64,000 nucleotides of DNA from Planococcus lenghuensis. GTDB taxonomy: Bacteria; Bacillota; Bacilli; Bacillales_A; Planococcaceae. The first letter of the stretch is position 1. Each line of letters opens with the position of its first letter. Shown piece after piece: positions 9,045 through 17,052 of the stretch. The DNA is taken from positions 2,646,001 to 2,710,000 of the forward strand of contig NZ_CP019640.1 in NCBI RefSeq assembly GCF_001999905.1, given 5' to 3'. The translations under genes were made by a program, and so were the position numbers. Below the pieces are notes generated by a model that saw only the letters and a list, made by a program, of their open reading frames with translations, was not told where the DNA came from and did no database searches.

Positions 9045-9314
9045 TCCTTTCACCTCCATTTTTCTAAAAATTATAAAAATTAAACCATTTATCTTACATT
9101 ACTACAACGACTCCTGATTCACCATAACTATATATTCATAAAAAATGAATAAAAAATTGTAATATCAATTGTCCTGCGTTTTAAGTAATAAAAAATTTCA
9201 AAAACTGTTCCATTATTGAAGATGTACAGGCATACTGAAAGAAAGAAACAATAACTCGCAGGAAAAATAGTTTTAAATTATTTTTTATTTCATTCAAATG
9301 GGAGGTGTAGGAAT
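9045..9314. other. AT-rich divergent intergenic region
   Basis: About 270 bases between the polysaccharide operon (minus) and the NERD gene (plus). It must hold promoters for both, but I could not assign boxes with confidence among many AT-rich hexamers. I looked for a c-di-GMP riboswitch here and saw none. Confidence 0.4.
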
Positions 9315-10052
9315 TTGGCTATCGGCATTTTACTGACTTTGCTTGCAGTCGGCATCGCATTGAAGTCGCCACAAGTGAAAGGGTATTTAGGAGAAATGGG
9401 CATCCGGTTTGCCTTGCGGGGGTTAGGAAAGGAAAACATTGAAATATTGAATGACATTACGCTGCAAAACGGGAACAAAACGGCGCAGATCGACCATATT
9501 GTCATCGGGCGAAATGGCATCTTCGTAATCGAGACGAAAAACTACCAAGGCTGGATTTTTGGTTCGGAGAAAAATGCCAAATGGACGCAGACCATCTATA
9601 AATCCAAGCGGCAATTCCAAAACCCGATCCACCAGAATTATGGCCATATCAAAACACTCGAACAGTATTTGCCGGATTACGTGCAACCGATCGTTTCCAT
9701 CGTGGCGTTCACCAACAGCGGCACGTTGAAAAAAATCGATGTGACTTCCGATCACATTCACGTTGTCCAGACAGATGGCGTTGTCCCTGTCATCAAGTCG
9801 TATACAGAAGAGAGATTCAGCCAGCGGAAAGTGCATGAGATCGCCGATCAGATCCGCACCTTCAGTTTGCGCGGCAGAACTGTCAAACAACAGCATGTGG
9901 CGACCATTCAGGCGGATCAGCAGCAGAAAGCAAAAGATATGTCACAAGGCATCTGTCCAAAATGCGGTCAGCCGCTTGTCGCGCGGACCGGGAAACGCGG
10001 GTCGTTCACCGGCTGTTCGGCTTTTCCGAAATGCCGGTTCACCGCAGCTTAA
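9315..10052 (+). CDS. NERD-domain nuclease-like protein with C-terminal zinc finger
   Basis: 245 residues starting at TTG with GGGAGGTG eight bases upstream. After a short hydrophobic N-terminus (about 1-15) comes a NERD domain: GEMGIRFALRGL, then AQIDHIVIGRNGIFVIETKNYQG, where Asp and the E-x-K pair match the PD-(D/E)XK-like core. At the C-terminus is a topoisomerase-type zinc ribbon (CPKCGQPL...FTGCSAFPKC). NERD proteins are presumed nucleases or DNA-binding factors; the role here is unknown. It is monocistronic with its own terminator. Confidence 0.8.
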   Translation: MAIGILLTLLAVGIALKSPQVKGYLGEMGIRFALRGLGKENIEILNDITLQNGNKTAQIDHIVIGRNGIFVIETKNYQGWIFGSEKNAKWTQTIYKSKRQFQNPIHQNYGHIKTLEQYLPDYVQPIVSIVAFTNSGTLKKIDVTSDHIHVVQTDGVVPVIKSYTEERFSQRKVHEIADQIRTFSLRGRTVKQQHVATIQADQQQKAKDMSQGICPKCGQPLVARTGKRGSFTGCSAFPKCRFTAA

Positions 10053-10087
10053 AAGCCGATCCCCGATTTTCAGGGGAACGGCTTTTT
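10051..10087 (+). terminator. Terminator of the NERD gene
   Basis: AAAAGCCG / CGGCTTTT stem with an internal CCCC/GGGG pairing, immediately at the stop codon and ending in T's. Confidence 0.8.
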
Positions 10088-10110
10088 GCCTGATGTATGC
10101 AGTGTCGCGT

Positions 10111-11103
10111 TTATTTAACGGGATTGCTGAATAGCCAGTTCTTCACAAAATCCGGATCCTCCAGCAGCGGCCGGCCGATGGCGATGCAGTCCGCCCGCCG
10201 TGACTTCACAACCTCTTCCGCCAGTTCTTGCGTGTGAATTAATCCCACCGCAATGACTGGTACCTCTGTATATCCCTTAATGGTCGCCGCATGCGGCACC
10301 TGGTATCCCGGGCCGACATCAGATGGTTTTACCGGCAACAGTCCGCCGGTCGATACATGGATAGCATCCACTCCGAATGGTTCAAGTGCATTCACCGCTC
10401 CCCCGATATCGTCAGGTGTTAAACCGCCATCGACATAATCAGTGGCCGAAAAGCGGATCTGTACAGGATACTCTTCCCCTACCTGCTTCCGCACAGCTTG
10501 GAGAACCTCTTTTAGAATCCGTAACCGGTTTTCGAAAGAGCCGCCATAGGCGTCCTCGCGCTTATTGGATAGCGGTGACAGGAATTGATGCAGCAAATAC
10601 CCATGAGCCGCGTGCAATTCGATGCCATCGAATCCCGCTTCCACCGACCTCCCCGCTGCCTGCCGGAATTGCTCCACGACTTCCCGGATTTCTTCCTGTG
10701 TCATCTCGTTCGGCGTTCCATAATCCTCATTGTATGGCAATGCACTCGGCGCCAACATTTCCCCTTGGTTATCCGGGGAAGCTTTTCGGCCGCCATGGCA
10801 TAACTGGATAAACACCGGCACGCCATGTTTATGGACCGCTTCCGTCACATTTTTCAATGGGCTGATGTGCCGGTCACTGAAAATCCCAATATCATTCTGA
10901 AACAGCCGGCCGCTTTCAGCTATACTTGTCGATTCAATTATCACAAGTCCCAAGCCGCCTGCTGCAAACCTGCTGTAATGGCCGGCATGGTAGTCCGTCG
11001 CATAGCCTTCAGCGCTTCCGCGATACTGCTGCATGGGTGCAGCAATCAGCCGATTTGCCAATTCAATACTTCCGATATTGATCGGATGATTCAACAAAGA
11101 CAT
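10111..11103 (-). CDS. namA: NADPH dehydrogenase NamA-like, old yellow enzyme family
   Basis: 330 residues, close to the 338 of B. subtilis NamA (YqjM). It uses FMN and NADPH to reduce activated C=C bonds and nitro compounds. Seen in the sequence: NRLIAAPMQQY at the N-terminus (FMN site), QLCHGGRKA, ELHAAHGYLLHQFLSP with substrate-binding histidines, and the FMN phosphate site near CIAIGRPLLEDP. One departure is Gln-Tyr after the PM motif, where YqjM has the redox-active Cys (PMCMY), so redox tuning may differ. The gene stands alone on the minus strand. Confidence 0.85.
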   Translation of the reverse strand: MSLLNHPINIGSIELANRLIAAPMQQYRGSAEGYATDYHAGHYSRFAAGGLGLVIIESTSIAESGRLFQNDIGIFSDRHISPLKNVTEAVHKHGVPVFIQLCHGGRKASPDNQGEMLAPSALPYNEDYGTPNEMTQEEIREVVEQFRQAAGRSVEAGFDGIELHAAHGYLLHQFLSPLSNKREDAYGGSFENRLRILKEVLQAVRKQVGEEYPVQIRFSATDYVDGGLTPDDIGGAVNALEPFGVDAIHVSTGGLLPVKPSDVGPGYQVPHAATIKGYTEVPVIAVGLIHTQELAEEVVKSRRADCIAIGRPLLEDPDFVKNWLFSNPVK

Positions 11104-11180
11104 CGTGCTCCTCCTCTTCTGTCAAGACATTGATGCAACACCATCCTTTACCCGTTTTCCGACCGCATAGTCCAATCATA

Positions 11181-11226
11181 AAAAAGCCGCTCACCGGACC
11201 AGGCGGGCCAGTGAGCGACTTTTCTT
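11181..11226 (-). terminator. Terminator downstream of the 101-residue protein
   Basis: AAAAGCCGCTCAC / GTGAGCGACTTTT stem with one mismatch, T-rich when read on the minus strand. Confidence 0.7.
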
Positions 11227-11236
11227 GCACGGCCGC

Positions 11237-11542
11237 TTATTTAAATTCGATCGGATGAATTGTCTCAAGTTCCACGATATTATCTTTCGGCTTTTCCTTA
11301 TTCACTGTGCGCACATTCATATCCGCACGTCCGGTTTTGTTATCGAAGGTTTCAAACGTTACATGCACCGGCTCTTCCGATTGCAGGTTATCCAAAAACA
11401 ACTCATAGCGCGGCACGTTGTGCATCACCAATTCGTACTGAACATTGCCATCCAATTCCTTTTCCAGGAATGATCCGGATGCAAATTCAATTTCTTCTCC
11501 ACTCTTCGTCATTTGCAGTCTTCTCAATTCATATGCAGCCAT
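11237..11542 (-). CDS. Conserved-looking small protein of unknown function
   Basis: 101 residues starting MAAYELRRL; AAAGGAG lies eight bases before this ATG, which is why it is preferred to an in-frame start six codons upstream. No signal peptide or membrane segment. The sequence is mixed alpha/beta, soluble and acidic (VHVTFETFDNKTG, NIVELETIHPIEFK). I do not recognise a family. It has its own terminator and seems monocistronic. Confidence 0.7.
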   Translation of the reverse strand: MAAYELRRLQMTKSGEEIEFASGSFLEKELDGNVQYELVMHNVPRYELFLDNLQSEEPVHVTFETFDNKTGRADMNVRTVNKEKPKDNIVELETIHPIEFK

Positions 11543-11607
11543 TGCATAAACTCCTTTCATTTTTCGTCCTATATACTGTTTTGACGTATAAGAGCGAATT
11601 CAAACAC

Positions 11608-12078
11608 TTATTTCACCGTAAATGGCACCGCGACGGAAGTTTCGTAGAAAGGTGCTTCGGACGCCGAAAATGTCTTCACAAGCCGATACTCACCCGGCAA
11701 GAGAGTCTCGCCCAGCTTCTTGATCGAGAAAGTCTGCTGGATTTCAGCTCCTGCCGGCAACTCCTTACCGTAGTCCTTGAAATCGGCATCCTTATAAAAG
11801 ACAGCATCCGAATGATCCATTGCGAACCATTGACCATCCTTATTCACTTCGATTGAAAAATACTCGCCGAATTCCATGGCTTGTCCGCTCTCATTCATCA
11901 TAGTCGTTGTAATTTCAACCGGGGGATCTGTAAATGAATCTTCTGCAAGCGCAATGGATATCCCTTCTCTTTCCATTGGCATCACCTGTTCAGGCACCGG
12001 ATCAGCGAATGTAGGTACTGTTTCTTCATTTCCGCAGGCAGCAAGGAATACCAGACTTAAAGCCAGGATTCTTTTCAT
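11608..12078 (-). CDS. Lipoprotein with bacterial Ig-like domain
   Basis: 156 residues. The start MKRILALS has AGGAGG eight bases upstream; a longer frame upstream lacks one. The lipobox LAAC ends the signal peptide at Cys17. The remainder looks like the Big_14-type immunoglobulin fold seen in Bacillales lipoproteins: VEITTTMMNES, YFSIEVNKDGQW, an LPAG-type turn, and LLPGEYRLVKTF near the end. It is probably tethered to the outer face of the membrane; its function is unknown. Confidence 0.75.
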   Translation of the reverse strand: MKRILALSLVFLAACGNEETVPTFADPVPEQVMPMEREGISIALAEDSFTDPPVEITTTMMNESGQAMEFGEYFSIEVNKDGQWFAMDHSDAVFYKDADFKDYGKELPAGAEIQQTFSIKKLGETLLPGEYRLVKTFSASEAPFYETSVAVPFTVK

Positions 12079-12177
12079 CACGATCGCCTCCTGACTGAAG
12101 CCTAGCAGAGGCCATCTTCCGGAACCTTGATGGGCGTCAAGCATGGGATTACTTCCCTCAGTTTCGAGCCGATCAAA

Positions 12178-12290
12178 TTACTTCATCCATCCCATATCTA
12201 ATAACCAATACCCATTTTTCGTATCTTCCTCATTCACCGGAAAAATCTCAACCCAGTTTTTCCATCTCCCTTTCAGCGCCTGCCGCTTTT
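12178..12290 (-). pseudogene. Possible C-terminal coding remnant
   Basis: A short minus-strand frame just past the flavin reductase stop reads convincingly like the end of a protein (GRWKNWVEIFPV...NGYWLLDMGWMK then TAA) but has no start codon or ribosome site and is closed upstream by a TAA. It could be a scrap of a lost gene. I cannot name the family. Confidence 0.25.
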
Positions 12291-12917
12291 ATCCACCGGC
12301 TTTTTGATGAGTTCGCCCAGATTGTCGTTCGGCAAAGAAAAAATGGTCTCAACCAGTGCATAATTCCCGGCAAGCCGGCCGAGCGGAGCCAGTTTCTCCA
12401 AGTTAATCCGTCCGTTTTCGTATAACTCGTCATCCACATGGAACCGTACCAATTGGCCGATGACAAGGTGGTCATCTCCAAGCTGAAGGATTGTGTGGAG
12501 TTTGCATTCCATGCTGACGGGCGCTTCCGCAACGCGTGGAGCCCTTACGACTTCACTTGCTGCGGATGGCAAATCGGCGTAGTCGAATTCATCCACGTCA
12601 GGCGGCAGCGTCTCGGCGCTTTTTGCCATTTCATTTCCCATCGACGACGTCAGAATATTAATGACGAATTCCTTCTGATCGCGGATATTGTGCAGCGTAT
12701 CCTTCACTGTTCCTTTCCGTTCCCCTGTCCCTTCACCAACCGAGAAAGCGAGCATCGGCGGATTCCGGGATACCACATTAAAAAAACTGTACGGTGCCAG
12801 ATTCGGAATTCCCTCCTGCGAAATCGTCGATACCCAGGCAATCGGCCGCGGCACCACACTGCCGACCAATAATTTATACATATCCTTTACGGAAAGTTCA
12901 TTTGGATCAATGATCAT
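12273..12917 (-). CDS. Flavin reductase family protein (FMN-binding split barrel)
   Basis: About 214 residues from the ATG of MIIDPNEL, which has AGAGGG upstream; starts further upstream overlap that site. The family binds FMN and either reduces it with NAD(P)H or acts as an oxidoreductase. Characteristic pieces are VPRPIAWVSTIS, NLAPYSFFNVVSRNPPMLAFSV and KDTLHNIRDQKEFVINI. It resembles the B. subtilis YwrF group. Monocistronic; partner monooxygenase not visible. Confidence 0.8.
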   Translation of the reverse strand: MIIDPNELSVKDMYKLLVGSVVPRPIAWVSTISQEGIPNLAPYSFFNVVSRNPPMLAFSVGEGTGERKGTVKDTLHNIRDQKEFVINILTSSMGNEMAKSAETLPPDVDEFDYADLPSAASEVVRAPRVAEAPVSMECKLHTILQLGDDHLVIGQLVRFHVDDELYENGRINLEKLAPLGRLAGNYALVETIFSLPNDNLGELIKKPVDKSGRR

Positions 12918-12962
12918 CGTCATCCCTCTTTCAGATCTTGGATTCATTTTATTCCATAGGAC

Positions 12963-13003
12963 AGAAAAACCGCCGCCCTTTTCCGGATGGCGACGGTTTC
13001 TGT
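12963..13003 (-). terminator. Terminator of the SEC-C/HTH operon
   Basis: GTCGCC / GGGCGGC-type stem with ggttttt on the minus strand, directly at the stop of the 13003-14274 gene. Confidence 0.75.
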
Positions 13004-14274
13004 TACTCAGCAGCTTTCAGTTTCATGAGCGGCCAGTACAGCAGCCAATAGGTGAATTGCGCTTCTTCCTCAACGAGCGAGATCCGGCGCGGGAACATCC
13101 CCGGATCTGTGATTGATCGGATACGCTCTTTCACACCTTCGTCGGCATCCAGTGCCAACAGTGCATCAACTGCCGCATCGTAAGAAGCACCCGCTTCGAG
13201 TGATTCCCGCAGCTGACTCAGATACAGCCGGGCATTTTCCGCTACACTGTCGAGCACATCGAGCAATTGGCCCGCTTCTGCAAGTTTCCCTTCTGTGAGC
13301 AGCGAGCTTGCCAAAAGCCAGCCGGTTCCCTGGTGATCCTGGGAGTTGCGCTCCAGCAGATGAGCAAGCTCCTGCAATGCCCGTTCGGTATCCCCTTGAG
13401 TGATTTTCCAGGCTCCAAACGCGAATAAAGCCCGCAGTGCCGGCCGGTTTGGCACGTACAGCCATGAATCATCAAAGTCGGACTCATAGCGGCGAAGTCC
13501 GGTATTGACAGCTTTCAGAAAATAGGTTTCCTTCTGAAGGATATCTTCTTCCTGTTCCGCCAGCAGCAAATTCACATCCGGAAGATCCGGTGCAAGTTCA
13601 GCTGCCTGCCGGGCGAGCTGCAGCCGTTCTGCATCACTGCCGGAATCATATGCATCATAGCAAAACTGCTGCGCCCGCTCTTCATCGGTCGCCGGTTCGA
13701 ATGGTTGGTTCTGCTCTTCCTGCAGCATCCGGTCCAGCTCATCGGCAGAAGCACCTTCATGCCGGGAAACCCGCGTGAACATTTCCCACAGCTCCCGTTC
13801 AGTCGGCTGTGGGTCGGTTCCGATTTCTTCCGCTGTCCCGAATTGCTCCGAGACAACCTGACTCACACGCTCGGCGATGAAGTCGGCAACCATGTCGCGG
13901 TATTTGGCCAGCGTGCCGCCAGTCACATCGAAGTATTCACCAATTTCTTTCTGCGTCACATCCCGGTCGCCGAACACCGCATTTTCTGTTGCACCTGCAA
14001 TCAGCCCTGCTGCCACTGCTTCGGCTTTTCGGGCATTGACCGGTTCCTTCAGCAGAAACAGCTGGGCAATCCGCATCATCGTATCCCGTTCCAGTCCATG
14101 TTCTGTTAAGTAGCGGTCAACCGCCGCCAGTACATCCTGTTCAAATGCGGAAAACTCCAGTTCCCCTTCAAACTCGCCGAATAATTTGTACAGCGAAAGC
14201 ACATCACCGTCGAAGGACTGCAGTCGCTCTTTAATAGCTTCCATCAGTTTTTTCTGATTCGGCGGTATGAACAT
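13003..14274 (-). CDS. Helical protein with cyclin/HTH-like and TPR-like regions, function unknown
   Basis: 423 residues from the ATG that shares one base with the upstream stop (TGATG), so translation is coupled to the SEC-C gene. Residues about 75-130 (KAEAVAAGLIAGATE, then VTQKEIGEYFDVTGGTLAKY) look like a helix-turn-helix of the cyclin/TFIIB-like kind or the related DUF6398. The C-terminal half is made of degenerate helical repeats resembling TPRs (ERLQLARQAAELAPDLPDVN, RALQELAHLLERN, GKLAEAGQLLDVLD). No membrane segment. I do not recognise a characterised homologue. Confidence 0.65.
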   Translation of the reverse strand: MFIPPNQKKLMEAIKERLQSFDGDVLSLYKLFGEFEGELEFSAFEQDVLAAVDRYLTEHGLERDTMMRIAQLFLLKEPVNARKAEAVAAGLIAGATENAVFGDRDVTQKEIGEYFDVTGGTLAKYRDMVADFIAERVSQVVSEQFGTAEEIGTDPQPTERELWEMFTRVSRHEGASADELDRMLQEEQNQPFEPATDEERAQQFCYDAYDSGSDAERLQLARQAAELAPDLPDVNLLLAEQEEDILQKETYFLKAVNTGLRRYESDFDDSWLYVPNRPALRALFAFGAWKITQGDTERALQELAHLLERNSQDHQGTGWLLASSLLTEGKLAEAGQLLDVLDSVAENARLYLSQLRESLEAGASYDAAVDALLALDADEGVKERIRSITDPGMFPRRISLVEEEAQFTYWLLYWPLMKLKAAE

Positions 14275-14807
14275 CAGTCCGGCTGTTCCTTGAAGGCTGC
14301 GCTCACCGCCTCGCGGATCCGGCATAACAGTGCCGAATAGCCAGCCGCCGTTCCCCGATAGGCATTCGCTGCGATTGTGTACAGCTGCTTGCTCACTTCA
14401 TCCTGAAGGGTCAGCGTAAAGCCGTCGTTCGCCGTCACTTTGCCGAGTGCGATGAACGGCTGCTGCCAGGCAGTCAGCACGTCCCGTACCTGCGGGCGTT
14501 GCGCTGTGTTCACCTGACGGATCAGAAACCGCCGCCACAACTCTTGGCGCTCGATATACATGTATGTTTCAAACGCTAGTGTTTCAATAAGTTGTTCATC
14601 GAATAGGCCCGTCAGCTCTTTCGACCATTTCGTAATGCGTTCCGATATTTCATTATGCTCACGGTGGCCGAGCCCTTCATTTACGGCCCCTTCCATTACA
14701 CTTTGCAGTTCTTCATCGATTAACTCATGAATCTCTTTTGGCCGTCCGCAGCATTTCTTATGTTTCTTACCGCTGCCGCACGGGCAAGGCTCATTGCGTC
14801 CAGTCAT
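14274..14807 (-). CDS. SEC-C motif protein
   Basis: 177 residues. The start is the ATG of MTGRNEP, preceded by AGAGGTG. Right at the N-terminus is a SEC-C zinc motif ([14 protein letters not shown]), like the C-terminal metal-binding tail of SecA but here leading a helical domain. SEC-C modules bind zinc and often mediate contact with SecB, ribosomes or other partners. The rest is helical with no recognised domain. It forms a two-gene operon with the HTH/TPR-like protein; in other species the two parts may belong to a single polypeptide, but I cannot check that. Confidence 0.7.
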   Translation of the reverse strand: MTGRNEPCPCGSGKKHKKCCGRPKEIHELIDEELQSVMEGAVNEGLGHREHNEISERITKWSKELTGLFDEQLIETLAFETYMYIERQELWRRFLIRQVNTAQRPQVRDVLTAWQQPFIALGKVTANDGFTLTLQDEVSKQLYTIAANAYRGTAAGYSALLCRIREAVSAAFKEQPD

Positions 14808-15037
14808 TCCATTCACCTCTTCTAAAAATATCTCGAAATAAGTCTATCATACTTCCCGATGTTTCCTGGTCCACTGAAAGTTTACCCTACTTTTACAGTC
14901 TTTAAAATTAATTTCAGTAAACCTGGAAATGGGATTTATAGTCCGTAGCACTTCCCTTCGCCTATTATCTATAATGATTGAGGCTGCGGAACCTGCAGGC
15001 TGCAGCCGCCATGTCATTTGCACAGGAGCTGATCAAT

Positions 15038-15220
15038 ATGATGGATTTGGAACTAGCCGCTCAGTCGCAAAAAGAGGAAGTTGAGAGAAGAGCTGAAGGA
15101 GCTTGGCGTCATCAGGACAAGATGGACAAGCGATTCCTGGAAAAAGTGATGAGACGCCTGCGGACGAAGCGCCGGAAGCGTCTTCTCAATCCGATCTACA
15201 AAACACCACTGCTCTTATAG
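15038..15220 (+). CDS. Small basic protein, uncertain
   Basis: 60 residues beginning MMDLELAAQ with AGGAG about ten bases upstream. The C-terminal half is strongly basic (MRRLRTKRRKRLLNP). A hairpin follows the stop. Nothing recognisable; retained because of the ribosome site and position, but it may be non-coding. Confidence 0.4.
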   Translation: MMDLELAAQSQKEEVERRAEGAWRHQDKMDKRFLEKVMRRLRTKRRKRLLNPIYKTPLLL

Positions 15221-15228
15221 ATTTTTAT

Positions 15229-15262
15229 TCAGCCGGACCATCCTCCCGATGGTCCGGCTGCA
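15229..15262 (+). terminator. GC-rich hairpin, weak terminator candidate
   Basis: AGCCGGACCAT / ATGGTCCGGCT perfect stem after the small basic ORF. It lacks a proper T-run on either strand, so termination is uncertain. Confidence 0.4.
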
Positions 15263-15334
15263 ACTTGTTCTGTATAGCCAGAACGGCCAGCGCATTTTAT
15301 AATAAATAATAAACGGTTGAAGCGAGGGGCTGCG

Positions 15335-16045
15335 ATGGATGTTTTAAAAGACTTTGGCGTGCGGATGAAAGAACTGCGTCTGAAAGCCGGCATCACTCAG
15401 GAATCACTGGCCATCCGAGCTGAACTGGACCGCTCCTATGTCGGTGCTGTCGAGCGCGGTGAAAAGAACTTATCTCTTCTCAATATCGAGAAAATCGCCA
15501 ATGCATTGGATGTTGATCTGTCTTATCTGTTTGAAGACGAACGATTCGCTCCGCGTTCCACTTCCTTAAAACGGGATCTTAAAAAACCGTTAGAGACCAG
15601 GTTCGTTTACGATATTGACTTCGATAATCAAGTTATGGCCTGGAAAGTCACCGGTCCGCTGAACGAGCACGACGTACATAAAATCGCGCAGAACATCAAA
15701 AGCCTGGTCCTGCTCCTCAAAAAAGGTGAAGTGAAACTGCTCATCGATAACCAGCCGATGATCATCGACGGCCTTCCTTTCGTCTTCTCCCCTGAAGTGT
15801 ATGACGTCTGGGAAGAACTTCAGACCTGGCTGCTGCCGTACTTGAACCGGGTGGTCGTCCTCTGCAATTCCCGGTTCATGAAAAACCAGCTGGACCGGCT
15901 GGCAAAACGGAGCGGGATTGCCTGTATCTCCAAACACATTTTCAGCCCCGACCTGGAGGGCAACAGCCGAGAAGCGCTGGCCTTCCTTGATATTGAATCT
16001 AATCCGATCCTAACAAGTGAACCGAAAGAAGCCGGCTCCGTGTGA
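15335..16045 (+). CDS. XRE-family transcriptional regulator with extra C-terminal domain
   Basis: 236 residues from the ATG of MDVLKDFG, preceded by GAGGGG. Residues about 5-65 form a Cro/C1-type HTH (RMKELRLKAGITQESLA, LDRSYVGAVERGEKNLSLLNIEKIANAL), very like controller proteins. From about residue 85 there is a second alpha/beta domain (FVYDIDFDNQVMAWKVTG, VKLLIDNQPMI, NRVVVLCNSRFM) that resembles a STAS-like fold and could sense a signal; this is inference. No restriction-modification genes are adjacent. Its target is unknown. Confidence 0.75.
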   Translation: MDVLKDFGVRMKELRLKAGITQESLAIRAELDRSYVGAVERGEKNLSLLNIEKIANALDVDLSYLFEDERFAPRSTSLKRDLKKPLETRFVYDIDFDNQVMAWKVTGPLNEHDVHKIAQNIKSLVLLLKKGEVKLLIDNQPMIIDGLPFVFSPEVYDVWEELQTWLLPYLNRVVVLCNSRFMKNQLDRLAKRSGIACISKHIFSPDLEGNSREALAFLDIESNPILTSEPKEAGSV

Positions 16046-16057
16046 GCCGGCTTCTTT
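16025..16057 (+). terminator. Terminator overlapping the end of the XRE gene
   Basis: AAAGAAGCCGGCTC / GAGCCGGCTTCTTT perfect stem; the left arm encodes the last codons of the regulator. Confidence 0.8.
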
Positions 16058-16105
16058 CGTTGTGACGTTAGTATGCTTCATGAAACAGCGGGGCTGTTTC
16101 TTTGC

Positions 16106-16189
16106 GAGTTCCACAAGTTGGGGCTTGAGTTCCACCAGTTGTGGCTTGAGTTCCACTAGTTTGTGCTTGAGTTCCATCAGTTAGGGGCT
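16106..16189. repeat. Four tandem 21-bp units
   Basis: Units start at 16106, 16127, 16148 and 16169, each exactly 21 bp, with consensus close to GAGTTCCACCAGTTGTGGCTT (written here as GAGTTCCAC plus CAGTT plus a variable tail). The first 9 and the AGTT block are nearly invariant; the tail varies. It lies between the convergent terminators of the XRE gene and the methyltransferase. Confidence 0.85.
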
Positions 16190-16208
16190 GCTATCTCTAA
16201 CGCCAAAT

Positions 16209-16240
16209 TAAAAACCCCTCCATAACAACAGGAGAGGTTC
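16209..16240 (-). terminator. Terminator of the methyltransferase gene
   Basis: AACCTCTCC / GGAGGGGTT stem followed by T's on the minus strand. Confidence 0.7.
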
Positions 16241-16247
16241 ACCGCAT

Positions 16248-17027
16248 TCACTTTAATTGTTTTTCGCACATGACCATCCACTCATCAATGACTAATTTTT
16301 GGATTGCATCTCCTTGCCCCGTGATGGCGAAATAATCCATGGCAACCGGGTCCGCTCCCAATAAATGCTCGGTGACGCGCCCGATCTGGTCGTCGTTTTC
16401 TGCAGTGCGCGCTACCCATACCGGGTAATCGAAGGTTTTCTTGCGATCCAATGCTTTTGTGATCATGAGCCCGTTCGCCGTAAACAATTCCGTCCACTCG
16501 TCCTTTGACAGGCAACGCACGTGGCTGTCATCACGCAATTTTTCGGTTTGATTCATGAAAGCGCCAAGTGCCGGATCATTCGGTGCCACGTTATCAATCA
16601 TCAGGAATTTTCCGCCTGGTTTCAACACCCGTGCAGTTTCCGCAATGAAACGGTCCGGATTCGGGAAATGATGCGGTGCAATCCGGCACGTCACGATATC
16701 GAATGTATCCTGCAGAAAAGGCAGCGATTCCGCATCGGCGATAACAAACATGACATTATCAAACGAAGACCGCAAGTACTTGGCGGTATTGTCCAGCATC
16801 TTTTCGGTCAGATCGGTCGCAAGAACAAGAGCGGTATGCGGTGCGAGCGCTTTTGCGACATGGCCGCCACCAGTCGCGACGTCAAGCGCAACAGCAGTTT
16901 TTGCAGGTTGCAGCCACTCGGCCAGCAACGGTAAATCTGTTCCTTTTGCATGACTATCACTTGTCACGTACTTATCCGCGTTTCTGCCAAATACATGCTT
17001 CACTTTTTCTTTTGCCGTTTTTTCCAT
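16248..17027 (-). CDS. Class I SAM-dependent methyltransferase (UbiE/YcgJ-like)
   Basis: 259 residues from the ATG of MEKTAKEKV, with GGGGGG upstream; the frame extends further but without a ribosome site. SAM-binding motifs are clear: ALDVATGGGHVAKAL (motif I), ATDLTEKML (post I), ADAESLPF (motif II), and VLKPGGKFLMIDNV (motif III). The Methyltransf_11 pattern fits small-molecule methyltransferases of the ubiquinone/menaquinone or YcgJ type. Monocistronic; substrate unknown. Confidence 0.85.
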   Translation of the reverse strand: MEKTAKEKVKHVFGRNADKYVTSDSHAKGTDLPLLAEWLQPAKTAVALDVATGGGHVAKALAPHTALVLATDLTEKMLDNTAKYLRSSFDNVMFVIADAESLPFLQDTFDIVTCRIAPHHFPNPDRFIAETARVLKPGGKFLMIDNVAPNDPALGAFMNQTEKLRDDSHVRCLSKDEWTELFTANGLMITKALDRKKTFDYPVWVARTAENDDQIGRVTEHLLGADPVAMDYFAITGQGDAIQKLVIDEWMVMCEKQLK

Positions 17028-17052
17028 GTTCATCCCCCCGATTTCCCGTGAA

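Noticed and set aside
9045-9314. c-di-GMP riboswitch before the ydaK-like gene
   Set aside because: No conserved GEMM-like core could be found by eye in the leader; regulation is more likely through the protein receptor.
10377-10811. Plus-strand frame opposite namA
   Set aside because: Shadow of a well-supported gene; composition is Arg/Pro/Ser-rich and no ribosome site is present.
15229-15262. Strong terminator
   Set aside because: Perfect stem but no T-run on either strand; kept as a weak candidate only.
16106-16189. CRISPR array
   Set aside because: Units are contiguous 21-mers without spacers and there are no cas genes.
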